From Bursaphelenchus xylophilus (Eukaryota; Nematoda; Chromadorea; Rhabditida; Aphelenchoididae), in NCBI GenBank assembly GCA_904066235.2, contig CAJFCV020000001.1:9176001-9240000 (forward strand): a stretch of 64,000 bases of DNA, read 5' to 3'. A program made the position numbers and the translations under genes. How positions within the stretch are numbered: the first letter of the stretch is position 1; every line of letters begins with the position of its first letter. Positions 39,301 to 53,699 of this stretch are shown in pieces. The notes under the pieces were generated by a model. It did not search any database and had not been told where the DNA came from. It saw only the letters and a list, made by a program, of their open reading frames with translations.

Positions 39301-41641
39301 TTGCCATGCTAAAATCTCAGGCGATTAGCTTTCGAATGGTGTATGTCTTGTCAATTCACTCTGTCATCACTAATTCACTTTTTTTTAAAACCGGTGTCTA
39401 GTATAATATCAGAGTTTTTCGCCCAGTCTCGGCGTAATTTGATTCCAAAAAAGCTGGAACTTACCATGCTAAAATCGCAGGCGATTAGCTGTCGAATGGT
39501 GTATGTCTTGTCAATTCACTCCTTCATCACTAATTCACTTTTTTTTAAACCGGTGTCTATTATAATACCAGAGTTTTTCGCCCAGTGTCGGCGTAATTTG
39601 ATTCCAAAAAAGCTGGAACTTACCATGCTAAAATCTCAGGCGATTAGCTTTCGAATGGTGTATGTCTTGTCAATTCACTCCGTCATCACTAATTCACTTT
39701 TTTTAAAACCGGTGTCTAGTATCATATCAGAGTTTTTCGCTAAGTGTCGGCGCAATTTGATTGCAAAAGAGCTGAAACTTGCCATGCTAAAATCTCAGGC
39801 GATTAGCTTTCGAATGGTGTATGTCTTGTCAATTCACTCCGTCATCACTAATTCACTTTTTTTTAAACTGGTGTCTAGTATAATATCAGAGTTTTTCGCC
39901 CAGTGTCGGCGTAATTTGATTCCAAAAAAGCTGAAACTTGCCATGCTAAAATCTCAGGCGATTAGCTTTCGAATGGTGTATGTCTTGTCAATTCACTCCG
40001 TCATCACTAATTCACTTTTTTTAAAACCTCTGTCTAGTATAATATAAGAGTTTTTCGCCCAGTGTCGGCGCAATTTAATTTCAAAATAGCTGAAACTTGC
40101 CATGCTAAAATCTCAGGCGATTAGCGTTCGAATGGTGTATGTCTTGTCAATTCACTCTGTCATCACTAATTCACTTTTTTTAAAACCTCTGTCTAGTATA
40201 ATATAAGAGTTTTTCGCCCAGTGTCGGCGCAATTTAATTTCAAAATAGCTGAAGCTTGCCATGCTAAAATCTCATGCGATTAGCTTTCGAATGGTGTATG
40301 TCTTGTCAATTCACTCTGTCATCACTAATTCACTTTTTTTAAAACCGGTGTCTAGTATAATATAAGAGTTTTTCGCCCAGTGTCGGCGCGATTTAATTTC
40401 AAAATAGCTGAAACTTGCCATGCTAAAATCTCAGGCGATTAGCTTTCGAATGGTGTATGTCTTGTCAATTCACTCTGTCATCACTAATTCACTTTTTTTA
40501 AAACCTCTGTCTAGTATAATATAAGAGTTTTTCGCCCAGTGTCGGCGCAATTTAATTTCAAAATAGCTGAAACTTGCCATGCTAAAATCTCAGGCGATTA
40601 GCTGTCGAATGGTGTATGTCTTGTCAATTCACTCTGTCATCACTAATTCACTTTTTTTAAACCGGTGTCTAGTATCATATCAGAGTTTTTCGCCAAGTGT
40701 CGGCGCAATTTGATTCCAAAAAAGCTGAAACTTGCCATGCTAAAATCTCAGGCGATTAGCTTTCGAATGGTGTATGTCTTGTCAATTCACTCTGTCATCA
40801 CTAATTCACTTTTTTTAAAACCGGTGTCTAGTATAATATAAGAGTTTTTCGCCAAGTGTCGGCGCAATTTGATTCCAAAAAAGCTGAAACTTGCCATGCT
40901 AAAATCTCAGGCGATTAGCTTTCGAATGGTGTATGTCTTGTCAATTCACTCTGTCATCACTAATCTAATTCACTTTTTTTTAAAACCGGTGTCTAGTATA
41001 ATATAAGAGTTTTTCGCCCAGTGTCGGCGCAATTTGATTCCAAAAAAGCTGAAACTTGCCATGCTAAAATCTCAGGCGATTAGCTTTCGAATGGTGTATG
41101 TCTTGTCAATTCACTCTGTCATCACTGATTCACTTTTTTTAAAACCGGTGTCTAGTATAATATAAGAGTTTTTCGCCCAGTGTCGGCGCAATTTGATTCC
41201 AAAAAAGCTGAAACTTGCCATGCTAAAATCTCAGGCGACTAGCTTTCGAATGGTGTATGTCTTGTCAATTCACTCTGTCATCACTAATTCACTTTTTTTT
41301 AAAACCTCTGTCTAGTATAATATAAGAGTTTTTCGCCCAGTGTCGGCGCAATTTAATTTCAAAATAGCTGAAACTTGCCATGCTAAAATCTCAGGCGATT
41401 AGCTTTCGAATGGTGTATGTCTTGTCAATTCACTCTGTCATCACTAATTGACTTTTTTTTAAAACCGGTGTCTAGTATAATATAAGAGTTTTTCGCCCAG
41501 TGTCGGCGCAATTTGATTCCAAAAAAGCTGAAACTTGCCATGCTAAAATCTCAGGCGATTAGCTTTCCAATGGTGTATGTCTTGTCAATTCACTCTGTCA
41601 TCACTAATTCACTTTTTTTTAAAACCGGTGTCTAGTATAAT

Positions 41642-41678
41642 AAATTCACTTTTTTTTAAAACCGGTGTCTAGTATAAT
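41642..41678. repeat. 37-bp partial-monomer duplication (first of about 16)
   Basis: After CTAGTATAAT the array jumps back to AAATTCACTTTTTTTT and repeats the linker through CTAGTATAAT before going on, making that monomer about 196 bp. Further copies of the AATAAATTCAC junction lie near 43588, 44100, 44615, 44812, 45008, 45681, 47787, 47981, 49611, 49806, 53188, 53383, 56601, 60138 and 63832. I found none in the left domain. Confidence 0.85.
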
Positions 41679-44600
41679 ATAAGAGTTTTTCGCCCAGTGT
41701 CGGCGCAATTTGATTCCAAAAAAGCTGAAACTTGCCATGCTAAAATCTCAGGCGATTAGCTTTCGAATGGTGTATGTCTTGTCAATTCACTCTGTCATCA
41801 CTAATTCACTTTTTTTAAAACCGGTGTCTAGTATAATATAAGAGTTTTTCGCCCAGTGTCGGCGCAATTTGATTCCAAAAAAGCTGAAACTTGCCATGCT
41901 AAAATCTCAGGCGATTAGCTTTCGAATGGTGTGTGTCTTGTCAATTCACTCCGTCATCACTAATTCACTTTTTTTTAAACCGGTGTCTAGTATAATATAA
42001 GAGTTTTTCGCCCAGTGTCGGCGCAATTTGATTCCAAAAAAGCTGAAACTTGCCATGCTAAAATCTCAGGCGATTAGATTTCGAATGGTGTATGTCTTGT
42101 CAATTCACTCAGTCATCACTAATTCACTTTTTTTTAAAACCGGTGTCTAGTATAATATAAGAGTTTTTCGCCCAGTGTCGGCGCAATTTGATTCCAAAAA
42201 AGCTGAAACTTGCCATGCTAAAATCTCAGGCGATTAGCTTTCGAATGGTGTATGTCTTGTCAATTCACTCTGTCATCACTGATTCACTTTTTTTAAAACC
42301 GGTGTCTAGTATAATATAAGAGTTTTTCGCCCAGTGTCGGCGCAATTTGATTCCAAAAAAGCTGAAACTTGCCATGCTAAAATCTCAGGCGATTAGATTT
42401 CGAATGGTGTATGTCTTGTCAATTCACTCAGTCATCACTAATTCACTTTTTTTTAAAACCGGTGTCTAGTATAATATAAGAGTTTTTCGCCCAGTGTCGG
42501 CGCAATTTGATTCCAAAAAAGCTGAAACTTGCCATGCTAAAATCTCAGGCGATTAGCTTTCGAATGGTGTATGTCTTGTCAATTCACTCAGTCATCACTA
42601 ATTCACTTTTTTTAAAACCGGTGTCTAGTATAATATAAGAGTTTTTCGCCCAGTGTCGGCGCAATTTGATTCCAAAAAAGCTGAAACTTGCCATGCTAAA
42701 ATCTCAGGCGATTAGCTTTCGAATGGTGTATGTCTTGTCAATTCACTCTGTCATCACTGATTCACTTTTTTTAAAACCGGTGTCTAGTATAATATAAGAG
42801 TTTTTCGCCCAGTGTCGGCGCAATTTGATTCCAAAAAAGCTGAAACTTGCCATGCTAAAATCTCAGGCGATTAGATTTCGAATGGTGTATGTCTTGTCAA
42901 TTCACTCAGTCATCACTAATTCACTTTTTTTAAAACCGGTGTCTAGTATAATATAAGAGTTTTTCGCCCAGTGTCGGCGCAATTTGATTCCAAAAAAGCT
43001 GAAACTTGCCATGCTAAAATCTCAGGCGATTAGCTTTCGAATGGTGTATGTCTTGTCAATTCACTCTGTCATCACTGATTCACTTTTTTTAAAACCGGTG
43101 TCTAGTATAATATAAGAGTTTTTCGCCCAGTGTCGGCGCAATTTGATTCCAAAAAAGCTGAAACTTGCCATGCTAAAATCTCAGGCGACTAGCTTTCGAA
43201 TGGTGTATGTCTTGTCAATTCACTCTGTCATCACTAATTCACTTTTTTTAAAACCTCTGTCTAGTATAATATAAGAGTTTTTCGCCCAGTGTCGGCGCAA
43301 TTTAATTTCAAAATAGCTGAAACTTGCCATGCTAAAATCTCAGGCGATTAGCTTTCGAATGGTGTATGTCTTGTCAATTCACTCTGTCATCACTAATTGA
43401 CTTTTTTTTAAAACCGGTGTCTAGTATAATATAAGAGTTTTTCGCCCAGTGTCGGCGCAATTTGATTCCAAAAAAGCTGAAACTTGCCATGCTAAAATCT
43501 CAGGCGATTAGCTTTCCAATGGTGTATGTCTTGTCAATTCACTCTGTCATCACTAATTCACTTTTTTTAAAACCGGTGTCTAGTATAATAAATTCACTTT
43601 TTTTAAAACCGGTGTCTAGTATAATATAAGAGTTTTTCGCCCAGTGTCGGCGCAATTTGATTCCAAAAAAGCTGAAACTTGCCATGCTAAAATCTCAGGC
43701 GATTAGCTTTCGAATGGTGTATGTCTTGTCAATTCACTCTGTCATCACTAATTCACTTTTTTTAAAACCGGTGTCTAGTATAATATAAGAGTTTTTCGCC
43801 CAGTGTCGGCGCAATTTGATTCCAAAAAAGCTGAAACTTGCCATGCTAAAATCTCAGGCGATTAGCTTTCGAATGGTGTGTGTCTTGTCAATTCACTCCG
43901 TCATCACTAATTCACTTTTTTTTAAACCGGTGTCTAGTATAATATAAGAGTTTTTCGCCCAGTGTCGGCGCAATTTGATTCCAAAAAGCTGAAACTTGCC
44001 ATGCTAAAATCTCAGGCGATTAGCTTTCCAATGGTGTATGTCTTGTCAATTCACTCTGTCATCACTAATTCACTTTTTTTTAAAACCGGTGTCTAGTATA
44101 ATAAATTCACTTTTTTTTAAAACCGGTGTCTAGTATAATATAAGAGTTTTTCGCCCAGTGTCGGCGCAATTTGATTCCAAAAAAGCTGAAACTTGCCATG
44201 CTAAAATCTCAGGCGATTAGCTTTCCAATGGTGTATGTCTTGTCAATTCACTCTGTCATCACTAATTCACTTTTTTTTAAACCGGTGTCTAGTATAATAT
44301 AAGAGTTTTTCGCCCAGTGTCGGCGCAATTTGATTCCAAAAAAGCTGAAACTTGCCATGCTAAAATCTCAGGCGATTAGCTTTCGAATGGTGTGTGTCTT
44401 GTCAATTCACTCAGTCATCACTAATTCACTTTTTTTTAAACCGGTGTCTAGTATAATATAAGAGTTTTTCGCCCAGTGTCGGCGCAATTTGATTCCAAAA
44501 AAGCTGAAACTTGCCATGCTAAAATCTCAGGCGATTAGCTTTCCAATGGTGTATGTCTTGTCAATTCACTCTGTCATCACTAATTCACTTTTTTTAAAAC

Positions 44601-47600
44601 CGGTGTCTAGTATAATAAATTCACTTTTTTTTAAAACCGGTGTCTAGTATAATATAAGAGTTTTTCGCCCAGTGTCGGCGCAATTTGATTCCAAAAAAGC
44701 TGAAACTTGCCATGCTAAAATCTCAGGCGATTAGCTTTCCAATGGTGTATGTCTTGTCAATTCACTCTGTCATCACTAATTCACTTTTTTTTAAAACCGG
44801 TGTCTAGTATAATAAATTCACTTTTTTTTAAAACCGGTGTCTAGTATAATATAAGAGTTTTTCGCCCAGTGTCGGCGCAATTTGATTCCAAAAAAGCTGA
44901 AACTTGCCATGCTAAAATCTCAGGCGATTAGCTTTCCAATGGTGTATGTCTTGTCAATTCACTCTGTCATCACTAATTCACTTTTTTTTAAAACCGGTGT
45001 CTAGTATAATAAATTCACTTTTTTTAAAACCGGTGTCTAGTATAATATAAGAGTTTTTCGCCCAGTGTCGGCGCAATTTGATTCCAAAAAAGCTGAAACT
45101 TGCCATGCTAAAATCTCAGGCGATTAGCTTTCGAATGGTGTATGTCTTGTCAATTCACTCTGTCATCACTGATTCACTTTTTTTAAAACCGGTGTCTAGT
45201 ATAATATAAGAGTTTTTCGCCCAGTGTCGGCGCAATTTGATTCCAAAAAAGCTGAAACTTGCCATGCTAAAATCTCAGGCGATTAGCTTTCGAATGGTGT
45301 ATGTCTTGTCAATTCACTCTGTCATCACTAATTCACTTTTTTTTAAAACCTCTGTCTAGTATAATATAAGAGTTTTTCGCCCAGTGTCGGCGCAATTTAA
45401 TTTCAAAATAGCTGAAACTTGCCATGCTAAAATCTCAGGCGATTAGCTTTCGAATGGTGTATGTCTTGTCAATTCACTCTGTCATCACTAATTGACTTTT
45501 TTTAAAACCGGTGTCTAGTATAATATAAGAGTTTTTCGCCCAGTGTCGGCGCAATTTGATTCCAAAAAAGCTGAAACTTGCCATGCTAAAATCTCAGGCG
45601 ATTAGCTTTCCAATGGTGTATGTCTTGTCAATTCACTCTGTCATCACTAATTCACTTTTTTTAAAACCGGTGTCTAGTATAATAAATTCACTTTTTTTTA
45701 AAACCGGTGTCTAGTATAATATAAGAGTTTTTCGCCCAGTGTCGGCGCAATTTGATTCCAAAAAAGCTGAAACTTGCCATGCTAAAATCTCAGGCGATTA
45801 GCTTTCGAATGGTGTATGTCTCGTCAATTCACTCTGTCATCACTAATTCACTTTTTTTAAAACCGGTGTCTAGTATAATATAAGAGTTTTTCGCCCAGTG
45901 TCGGCGCAATTTGATTCCAAAAAAGCTGAAACTTGCCATGCTAAAATCTCAGGCGATTAGCTTTCGAATGGTGTATGTCTTGTCAATTCACTCTGTCATC
46001 ACTAATTCACTTTTTTTAAACCGGTGTCTAGTATAATATCAGAGTTTTTCGCCCAGTGTCGGCGTAATTTGATTCCAAAAAAGCTGAAACTTGCCATGCT
46101 AAAATCTCAGGCGATTAGCTTTCGAATGGTGTATGTCTTGTCAATTCACTCTGTCATCACTAATTCACTTTTTTTAAAACCGGTGTCTAGTATAATATAA
46201 GAGTTTTTCGCCCAGTGTCGGCGCAATTTGATTCCAAAAAAGCTGAAACTTGCCATGCTAAAATCTCAGGCGATTAGCTTTCGAATGGTGTGTGTCTTGT
46301 CAATTCACTCCGTCATCACTAATTCACTTTTTTTTAAACCGGTGTCTAGTATAATATAAGAGTTTTTCGCCCAGTGTCGGCGCAATTTGATTCCAAAAAA
46401 GCTGAAACTTGCCATGCTAAAATCTCAGGCGATTAGCTTTCGAATGGTGTATGTCTTGTCAATTCACTCTGTCATCACTGATTCACTTTTTTTTAAAACC
46501 GGTGTCTAGTATAATATAAGAGTTTTTCGCCCAGTGTCGGCGCAATTTGATTCCAAAAAAGCTGAAACTTGCCATGCTAAAATCTCAGGCGATTAGCTTT
46601 CGAATGGTGTATGTCTTGTCAATTCACTCTGTCATCACTAATTCACTTTTTTTAAAACCTCTGTCTAGTATAATATAAGAGTTTTTCGCCCAGTGTCGGC
46701 GCAATTTAATTTCAAAATAGCTGAAACTTGCCATGCTAAAATCTCAGGCGATTAGCTTTCGAATGGTGTATGTCTTGTCAATTCACTCTGTCATCACTAA
46801 TTGACTTTTTTTAAAACCGGTGTCTAGTATAATATAAGAGTTTTTCGCCCAGTGTCGGCGCAATTTGATTCCAAAAAAGCTGAAACTTGCCATGCTAAAA
46901 TCTCAGGCGATTAGCTTTCGAATGGTGTATGTCTTGTCAATTCACTCTGTCATCACTAATTCACTTTTTTTAAAACCTCTGTCTAGTATAATATAAGAGT
47001 TTTTCGCCCAGTGTCGGCGCAATTTGATTCCAAAAAAGCTGAAACTTGCCATGCTAAAATCTCAGGCGATTAGCTTTCCAATGGTGTATGTCTTGTCAAT
47101 TCACTCTGTCATCACTAATTCACTTTTTTTAAAACCGGTGTCTAGTATAATATAAGAGTTTTTCGCCCAGTGTCGGCGCAATTTGATTCCAAAAAAGCTG
47201 AAACTTGCCATGCTAAAATCTCAGGCGATTAGCTTTCGAATGGTGTATGTCTTGTCAATTCACTCTGTCATCACTAATTCACTTTTTTTAAAACCTCTGT
47301 CTAGTATAATATAAGAGTTTTTCGCCCAGTGTCGGCGCAATTTAATTTCAAAATAGCTGAAACTTGCCACGCTAAAATCTCAGGCGATTAGCTTTCGAAT
47401 GGTGTATGTCTTGTCAATTCACTCTGTCATCACTAATTCACTTTTTTTAAAACCGGTGTCTAGTATAATATAAGAGTTTTTCGCCCAGTGTCGGCGCAAT
47501 TTGATTCCAAAAAAGCTGAAACTTGCCACGCTAAAATCTCAGGCGATTAGCTTTCGAATGGTGTATGTCTTGTCAATTCACTCTGTCATCACTAATTCAC

Positions 47601-50600
47601 TTTTTTTAAAACCGGTGTCTAGTATAATATAAGAGTTTTTCGCCCAGTGTCGGCGTAGTTTGATTCCAAAAAAGCTGAAACTTGCCATGCTAAAATCTCA
47701 GGCGATTAGCTTTCGAATTGTGTATGTCTTGTCAATTCACTCTGTCATCACTAATTCACTTTTTTTTAAAACCGGTGTCTAGTATAATAAATTCACTTTT
47801 TTTTAAACCGGTGTCTAGTATAATATCAGAGTTTTTCGCCCAGTGTCGGCGTAATTTGATTCCAAAAAAGCTGAAACTTGCCATGCTAAAATCTCAGGCG
47901 ATTAGCTTTCGAATGGTGTATGTCTTGTCAATTCACTCTGTCATCACTAATTCACTTTTTTTAAAACCGGTGTCTAGTATAATAAATTCACTTTTTTTTA
48001 AAACCGGTGTCTAGTATAATATAAGAGTTTTTCGCCCAGTGTCGGCGCAATTTGATTCCAAAAAAGCTGAAACTTGCCATGCTAAAATCTCAGGCGATTA
48101 GCTTTCGAATGGTGTATGTCTCGTCAATTCACTCTGTCATTACTAATTCACTTTTTTTAAAACCGGTGTCTAGTATAATATAAGAGTTTTTCGCCCAGTG
48201 TCGGCGCAATTTGATTCCAAAAAAGCTGAAACTTGCCATGCTAAAATCTCAGGCGATTAGCTTTCGAATGGTGTATGTCTTGTCAATTCACTCTGTCATC
48301 ACTAATTCACTTTTTTTTAAACCGGTGTCTAGTATAATATCAGAGTTTTTCGCCCAGTGTCGGCGTAATTTGATTCCAAAAAAGCTGAAACTTGCCACGC
48401 TAAAATCTCAGGCGATTAGCTTTCGAATGGTGTATGTCTTGTCAATTCACTCTGTCATCACTGATTCACTTTTTTTAAAACCGGTGTCTAGTATAATATA
48501 AGAGTTTTTCGCCCAGTGTCGGCGCAATTTGATTCCAAAAAAGCTGAAACTTGCCATGCTAAAATCTCAGGCGATTAGCTTTCGAATGGTGTATGTCTTG
48601 TCAATTCACTCTGTCATCACTAATTCACTTTTTTTTAAAACCTCTGTCTAGTATAATATAAGAGTTTTTCGCCCAGTGTCGGCGCAATTTAATTTCAAAA
48701 TAGCTGAAACTTGCCATGCTAAAATCTCAGGCGATTAGCTTTCGAATGGTGTATGTCTTGTCAATTCACTCTGTCATCACTAATTGACTTTTTTTAAAAC
48801 CGGTGTCTAGTATAATATAAGAGTTTTTCGCCCAGTGTCGGCGCAATTTGATTCCAAAAAAGCTGAAACTTGCCATGCTAAAATCTCAGGCGATTAGCTT
48901 TCCAATGGTGTATGTCTTGTCAATTCACTCTGTCATCACTAATTCACTTTTTTTAAAACCGGTGTCTAGTATAATATAAGAGTTTTTCGCCCAGTGTCGG
49001 CGCAATTTGATTCCAAAAAAGCTGAAACTTGCCATGCTAAAATCTCAGGCGATTAGCTTTCGAATGGTGTATGTCTTGTCAATTCACTCTGTCATCACTA
49101 ATTCACTTTTTTTTAAAACCTCTGTCTAGTATAATATAAGAGTTTTTCGCCCAGTGTCGGCGCAATTTAATTTCAAAATAGCTGAAACTTGCCACGCTAA
49201 AATCTCAGGCGATTAGCTTTCGAATGGTGTATGTCTTGTCAATTCACTCTGTCATCACTAATTCACTTTTTTTTAAAACCGGTGTCTAGTATAATATAAG
49301 AGTTTTTCGCCCAGTGTCGGCGCAATTTGATTCCAAAAAAGCTGAAACTTGCCACGCTAAAATCTCAGGCGATTAGCTTTCGAATGGTGTATGTCTTGTC
49401 AATTCACTCTGTCATCACTAATTCACTTTTTTTAAAACCGGTGTCTAGTATAATATAAGAGTTTTTCGCCCAGTGTCGGCGCAATTTGATTCCAAAAAAG
49501 CTGAAACTTGCCATGCTAAAATCTCAGGCGATTAGCTTTCGAATGGTGTATGTCTTGTCAATTCACTCTGTCATCACTAATTCACTTTTTTTAAAACCGG
49601 TGTCTAGTATAATAAATTCACTTTTTTTTAAACCGGTGTCTAGTATAATATCAGAGTTTTTCGCCCAGTGTCGGCGTAATTTGATTCCAAAAAAGCTGAA
49701 ACTTGCCATGCTAAAATCAAAGGCGATTAGCTTTCGAATGGTGTATGTCTTGTCAATTCACTCTGTCATCACTAATTCACTTTTTTTAAAACCGGTGTCT
49801 AGTATAATAAATTCACTTTTTTTAAAACCGGTGTCTAGTATAATATAAGAGTTTTTCGCCCAGTGTCGGCGCAATTTGATTCCAAAAAAGCTGAAACTTG
49901 CCATGCTAAAATCTCAGGCGATTAGCTTTCGAATGGTGTATGTCTCGTCAATTCACTCTGTCATCACTAATTCACTTTTTTTAAAACCGGTGTCTAGTAT
50001 AATATAAGAGTTTTTCGCCCAGTGTCGGCGCAATTTGATTCCAAAAAAGCTGAAACTTGCCATGCTAAAATCTCAGGCGATTAGCTTTCGAATGGTGTAT
50101 GTCTTGTCAATTCACTCTGTCATCACTAATTCACTTTTTTTTAAACCGGTGTCTAGTATAATATAAGAGTTTTTCGCCCAGTGTCGGCGCAATTTGATTC
50201 CAAAAAAGCTGAAACTTGCCATGCTAAAATCTCAGGCGATTAGCTTTCGAATGGTGTATGTCTTGTCAATTCACTCTGTCATCACTAATTCACTTTTTTT
50301 AAAACCGGTGTCTAGTATAATATAAGAGTTTTTCGCCCAGTGTCGGCGCAATTTGATTCCAAAAAAGCTGAAACTTGCCATGCTAAAATCTCAGGCGATT
50401 AGCTTTCGAATGGTGTATGTCTTGTCAATTCACTCTGTCATCACTAATTCACTTTTTTTTAAACCGGTGTCTAGTATAATATAAGAGTTTTTCGCCCAGT
50501 GTCGGCGCAATTTGATTCCAAAAAAGCTGAAACTTGCCATGCTAAAATCTCAGGCGATTAGCTTTCGAATGGTGTATGTCTTGTCAATTCACTCTGTCAT

Positions 50601-53600
50601 CACTAATTCACTTTTTTTAAAACCGGTGTCTAGTATAATATAAGAGTTTTTCGCCCAGTGTCGGCGCAATTTGATTCCAAAAAAGCTGAAACTTGCCATG
50701 CTAAAATCTCAGGCGATTAGCTTTCGAATGGTGTATGTCTCGTCAATTCACTCTGTCATCACTAATTCACTTTTTTTTAAACCGGTGTCTAGTATAATAT
50801 CAGAGTTTTTCGCCCAGTGTCGGCGTAATTTGATTCCAAAAAAGCTGAAACTTGCCATGCTAAAATCTCAGGCGATTAGCTTTCGAATGGTGTATGTCTT
50901 GTCAATTCACTCTGTCATCACTAATTCACTTTTTTTAAAACCGGTGTCTAGTATAATATAAGAGTTTTTCGCCCAGTGTCGGCGCAATTTGATTCCAAAA
51001 AAGCTGAAACTTGCCATGCTAAAATCTCAGGCGATTAGCTTTCGAATGGTGTGTGTCTTGTCAATTCACTCCGTCATCACTAATTCACTTTTTTTTAAAC
51101 CGGTGTCTAGTATAATATAAGAGTTTTTCGCCCAGTGTCGGCGCAATTTGATTCCAAAAAAGCTGAAACTTGCCATGCTAAAATCTCAGGCGATTAGATT
51201 TCGAATGGTGTATGTCTTGTCAATTCACTCTGTCATCACTAATTCACTTTTTTTTAAAACCGGTGTCTAGTATAATATAAGAGTTTTTCGCCCAGTGTCG
51301 GCGCAATTTGATTCCAAAAAAGCTGAAACTTGCCATGCTAAAATCTCAGGCGATTAGCTTTCGAATGGTGTATGTCTTGTCAATTCACTCTGTCATCACT
51401 GATTCACTTTTTTTAAAACCGGTGTCTAGTATAATATAAGAGTTTTTCGCCCAGTGTCGGCGCAATTTGATTCCAAAAAAGCTGAAACTTGCCATGCTAA
51501 AATCTCAGGCGATTAGCTTTCGAATGGTGTATGTCTTGTCAATTCACTCTGTCATCACTAATTCACTTTTTTTTAAAACCTCTGTCTAGTATAATATAAG
51601 AGTTTTTCGCCCAGTGTCGGCGCAATTTAATTTCAAAATAGCTGAAACTTGCCATGCTAAAATCTCAGGCGATTAGCTTTCGAATGGTGTATGTCTTGTC
51701 AATTCACTCTGTCATCACTAATTGACTTTTTTTTAAAACCGGTGTCTAGTATAATATAAGAGTCTTTCGCCCAGTGTCGGCGCAATTTGATTCCAAAAAA
51801 GCTGAAACTTGCCATGCTAAAATCTCAGGCGATTAGCTTTCCAATGGTGTATGTCTTGTCAATTCACTCTGTCATCACTAATTCACTTTTTTTAAAACCG
51901 GTGTCTAGTATAATATAAGAGTTTTTCGCCCAGTGTCGGCGCAATTTGATTCCAAAAAAGCTGAAACTTGCCATGCTAAAATCTCAGGCGATTAGCTTTC
52001 GAATGGTGTATGTCTTGTCAATTCACTCTGTCATCACTAATGCACTTTTTTTAAAACCTCTGTCTAGTATAATATAAGAGTTTTTCGCCCAGTGTCGGCG
52101 CAATTTAATTTCAAAATAGCTGAAACTTGCCACGCTAAAATCTCAGGCGATTAGCTTTCGAATGGTGTATGTCTTGTCAATTCACTCTGTCATCACTAAT
52201 TCACTTTTTTTAAAACCGGTGTCTAGTATAATATAAGAGTTTTTCGCCCAGTGTCGGCGCAATTTGATTCCAAAAAAGCTGAAACTTGCCATGCTAAAAT
52301 CTCAGGCGATTAGCTTTCGAATGGTGTATGTCTTGTCAATTCACTCTGTCATCACTAATTGACTTTTTTTTAAAACCGGTGTCTAGTATAATATAAGAGT
52401 CTTTCGCCCAGTGTCGGCGCAATTTGATTCCAAAAAAGCTGAAACTTGCCATGCTAAAATCTCAGGCGATTAGCTTTCCAATGGTGTATGTCTTGTCAAT
52501 TCACTCTGTCATCACTAATTCACTTTTTTTAAAACCGGTGTCTAGTATAATATAAGAGTTTTTCGCCCAGTGTCGGCGCAATTTGATTCCAAAAAAGCTG
52601 AAACTTGCCATGCTAAAATCTCAGGCGATTAGCTTTCGAATGGTGTATGTCTTGTCAATTCACTCTGTCATCACTAATTCACTTTTTTTAAAACCTCTGT
52701 CTAGTATAATATAAGAGTTTTTCGCCCAGTGTCGGCGCAATTTAATTTCAAAATAGCTGAAACTTGCCACGCTAAAATCTCAGGCGATTAGCTTTCGAAT
52801 GGTGTATGTCTTGTCAATTCACTCTGTCATCACTAATTCACTTTTTTTAAAACCGGTGTCTAGTATAATATAAGAGTTTTTCGCCCAGTGTCGGCGCAAT
52901 TTGATTCCAAAAAAGCTGAAACTTGCCACGCTAAAATCTCAGGCGATTAGCTTTCGAATGGTGTATGTCTTGTCAATTCACTCTGTCATCACTAATTCAC
53001 TTTTTTTAAAACCGGTGTCTAGTATAATATAAGAGTTTTTCGCCCAGTGTCGGCGCAATTTGATTCCAAAAAAGCTGAAACTTGCCATGCTAAAATCTCA
53101 GGCGATTAGCTTTCGAATGGTGTATGTCTTGTCAATTCACTCTGTCATCACTAATTCACTTTTTTTAAAACCGGTGTCTAGTATAATAAATTCACTTTTT
53201 TTTAAACCGGTGTCTAGTATAATATCAGAGTTTTTCGCCCAGTGTCGGCGTAATTTGATTCCAAAAAAGCTGAAACTTGCCATGCTAAAATCTCAGGCGA
53301 TTAGCTTTCGAATGGTGTATGTCTTGTCAATTCACTCTGTCATCACTAATTCACTTTTTTTAAAACCGGTGTCTAGTATAATAAATTCACTTTTTTTTAA
53401 AACCGGTGTCTAGTATAATATAAGAGTTTTTCGCCCAGTGTCGGCGCAATTTGATTCCAAAAAAGCTGAAACTTGCCATGCTAAAATCTCAGGCGATTAG
53501 CTTTCGAATGGTGTATGTCTCGTCAATTCACTCTGTCATCACTAATTCACTTTTTTTAAAACCGGTGTCTAGTATAATATAAGAGTTTTTCGCCCAGTGT

Positions 53601-53699
53601 CGGCGCAATTTGATTCCAAAAAAGCTGAAACTTGCCATGCTAAAATCTCAGGCGATTAGCTTTCGAATGGTGTATGTCTTGTCAATTCACTCTGTCATC

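Larger units (their letters stand above)
11232..40047. repeat. Left satellite domain: mixed monomer subtypes
   Basis: At least four subtypes interleave. One has CCCAGTGTCGGCG with ATATCAG. One has CTAAGTGTCGGCG with TTTGATTGCAAAAGAGC and GTATCATATCAG. One has CCTCTGTCTAGTATAATATAAG with TTTAATTTCAAAATAGC, which carries TAA and TAG in the frame that is otherwise open. One has TCTATTATAATACCAG. Most junctions keep the + frame open, so artificial frames up to 301 codons run through. Private single-base variants recur at 11-monomer spacing, showing higher-order structure. Confidence 0.85.

Noticed and set aside
11124..40047. Dozens of + strand open frames (up to 301 codons) with a repeated 53-residue sequence
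   Set aside because: They are a by-product of a 159-bp satellite whose length is divisible by three. Frames begin and end at T/A-tract indels, some subtypes have stops, and there is no signal, splice structure or codon bias. The right domain of the same satellite is closed by TAA.
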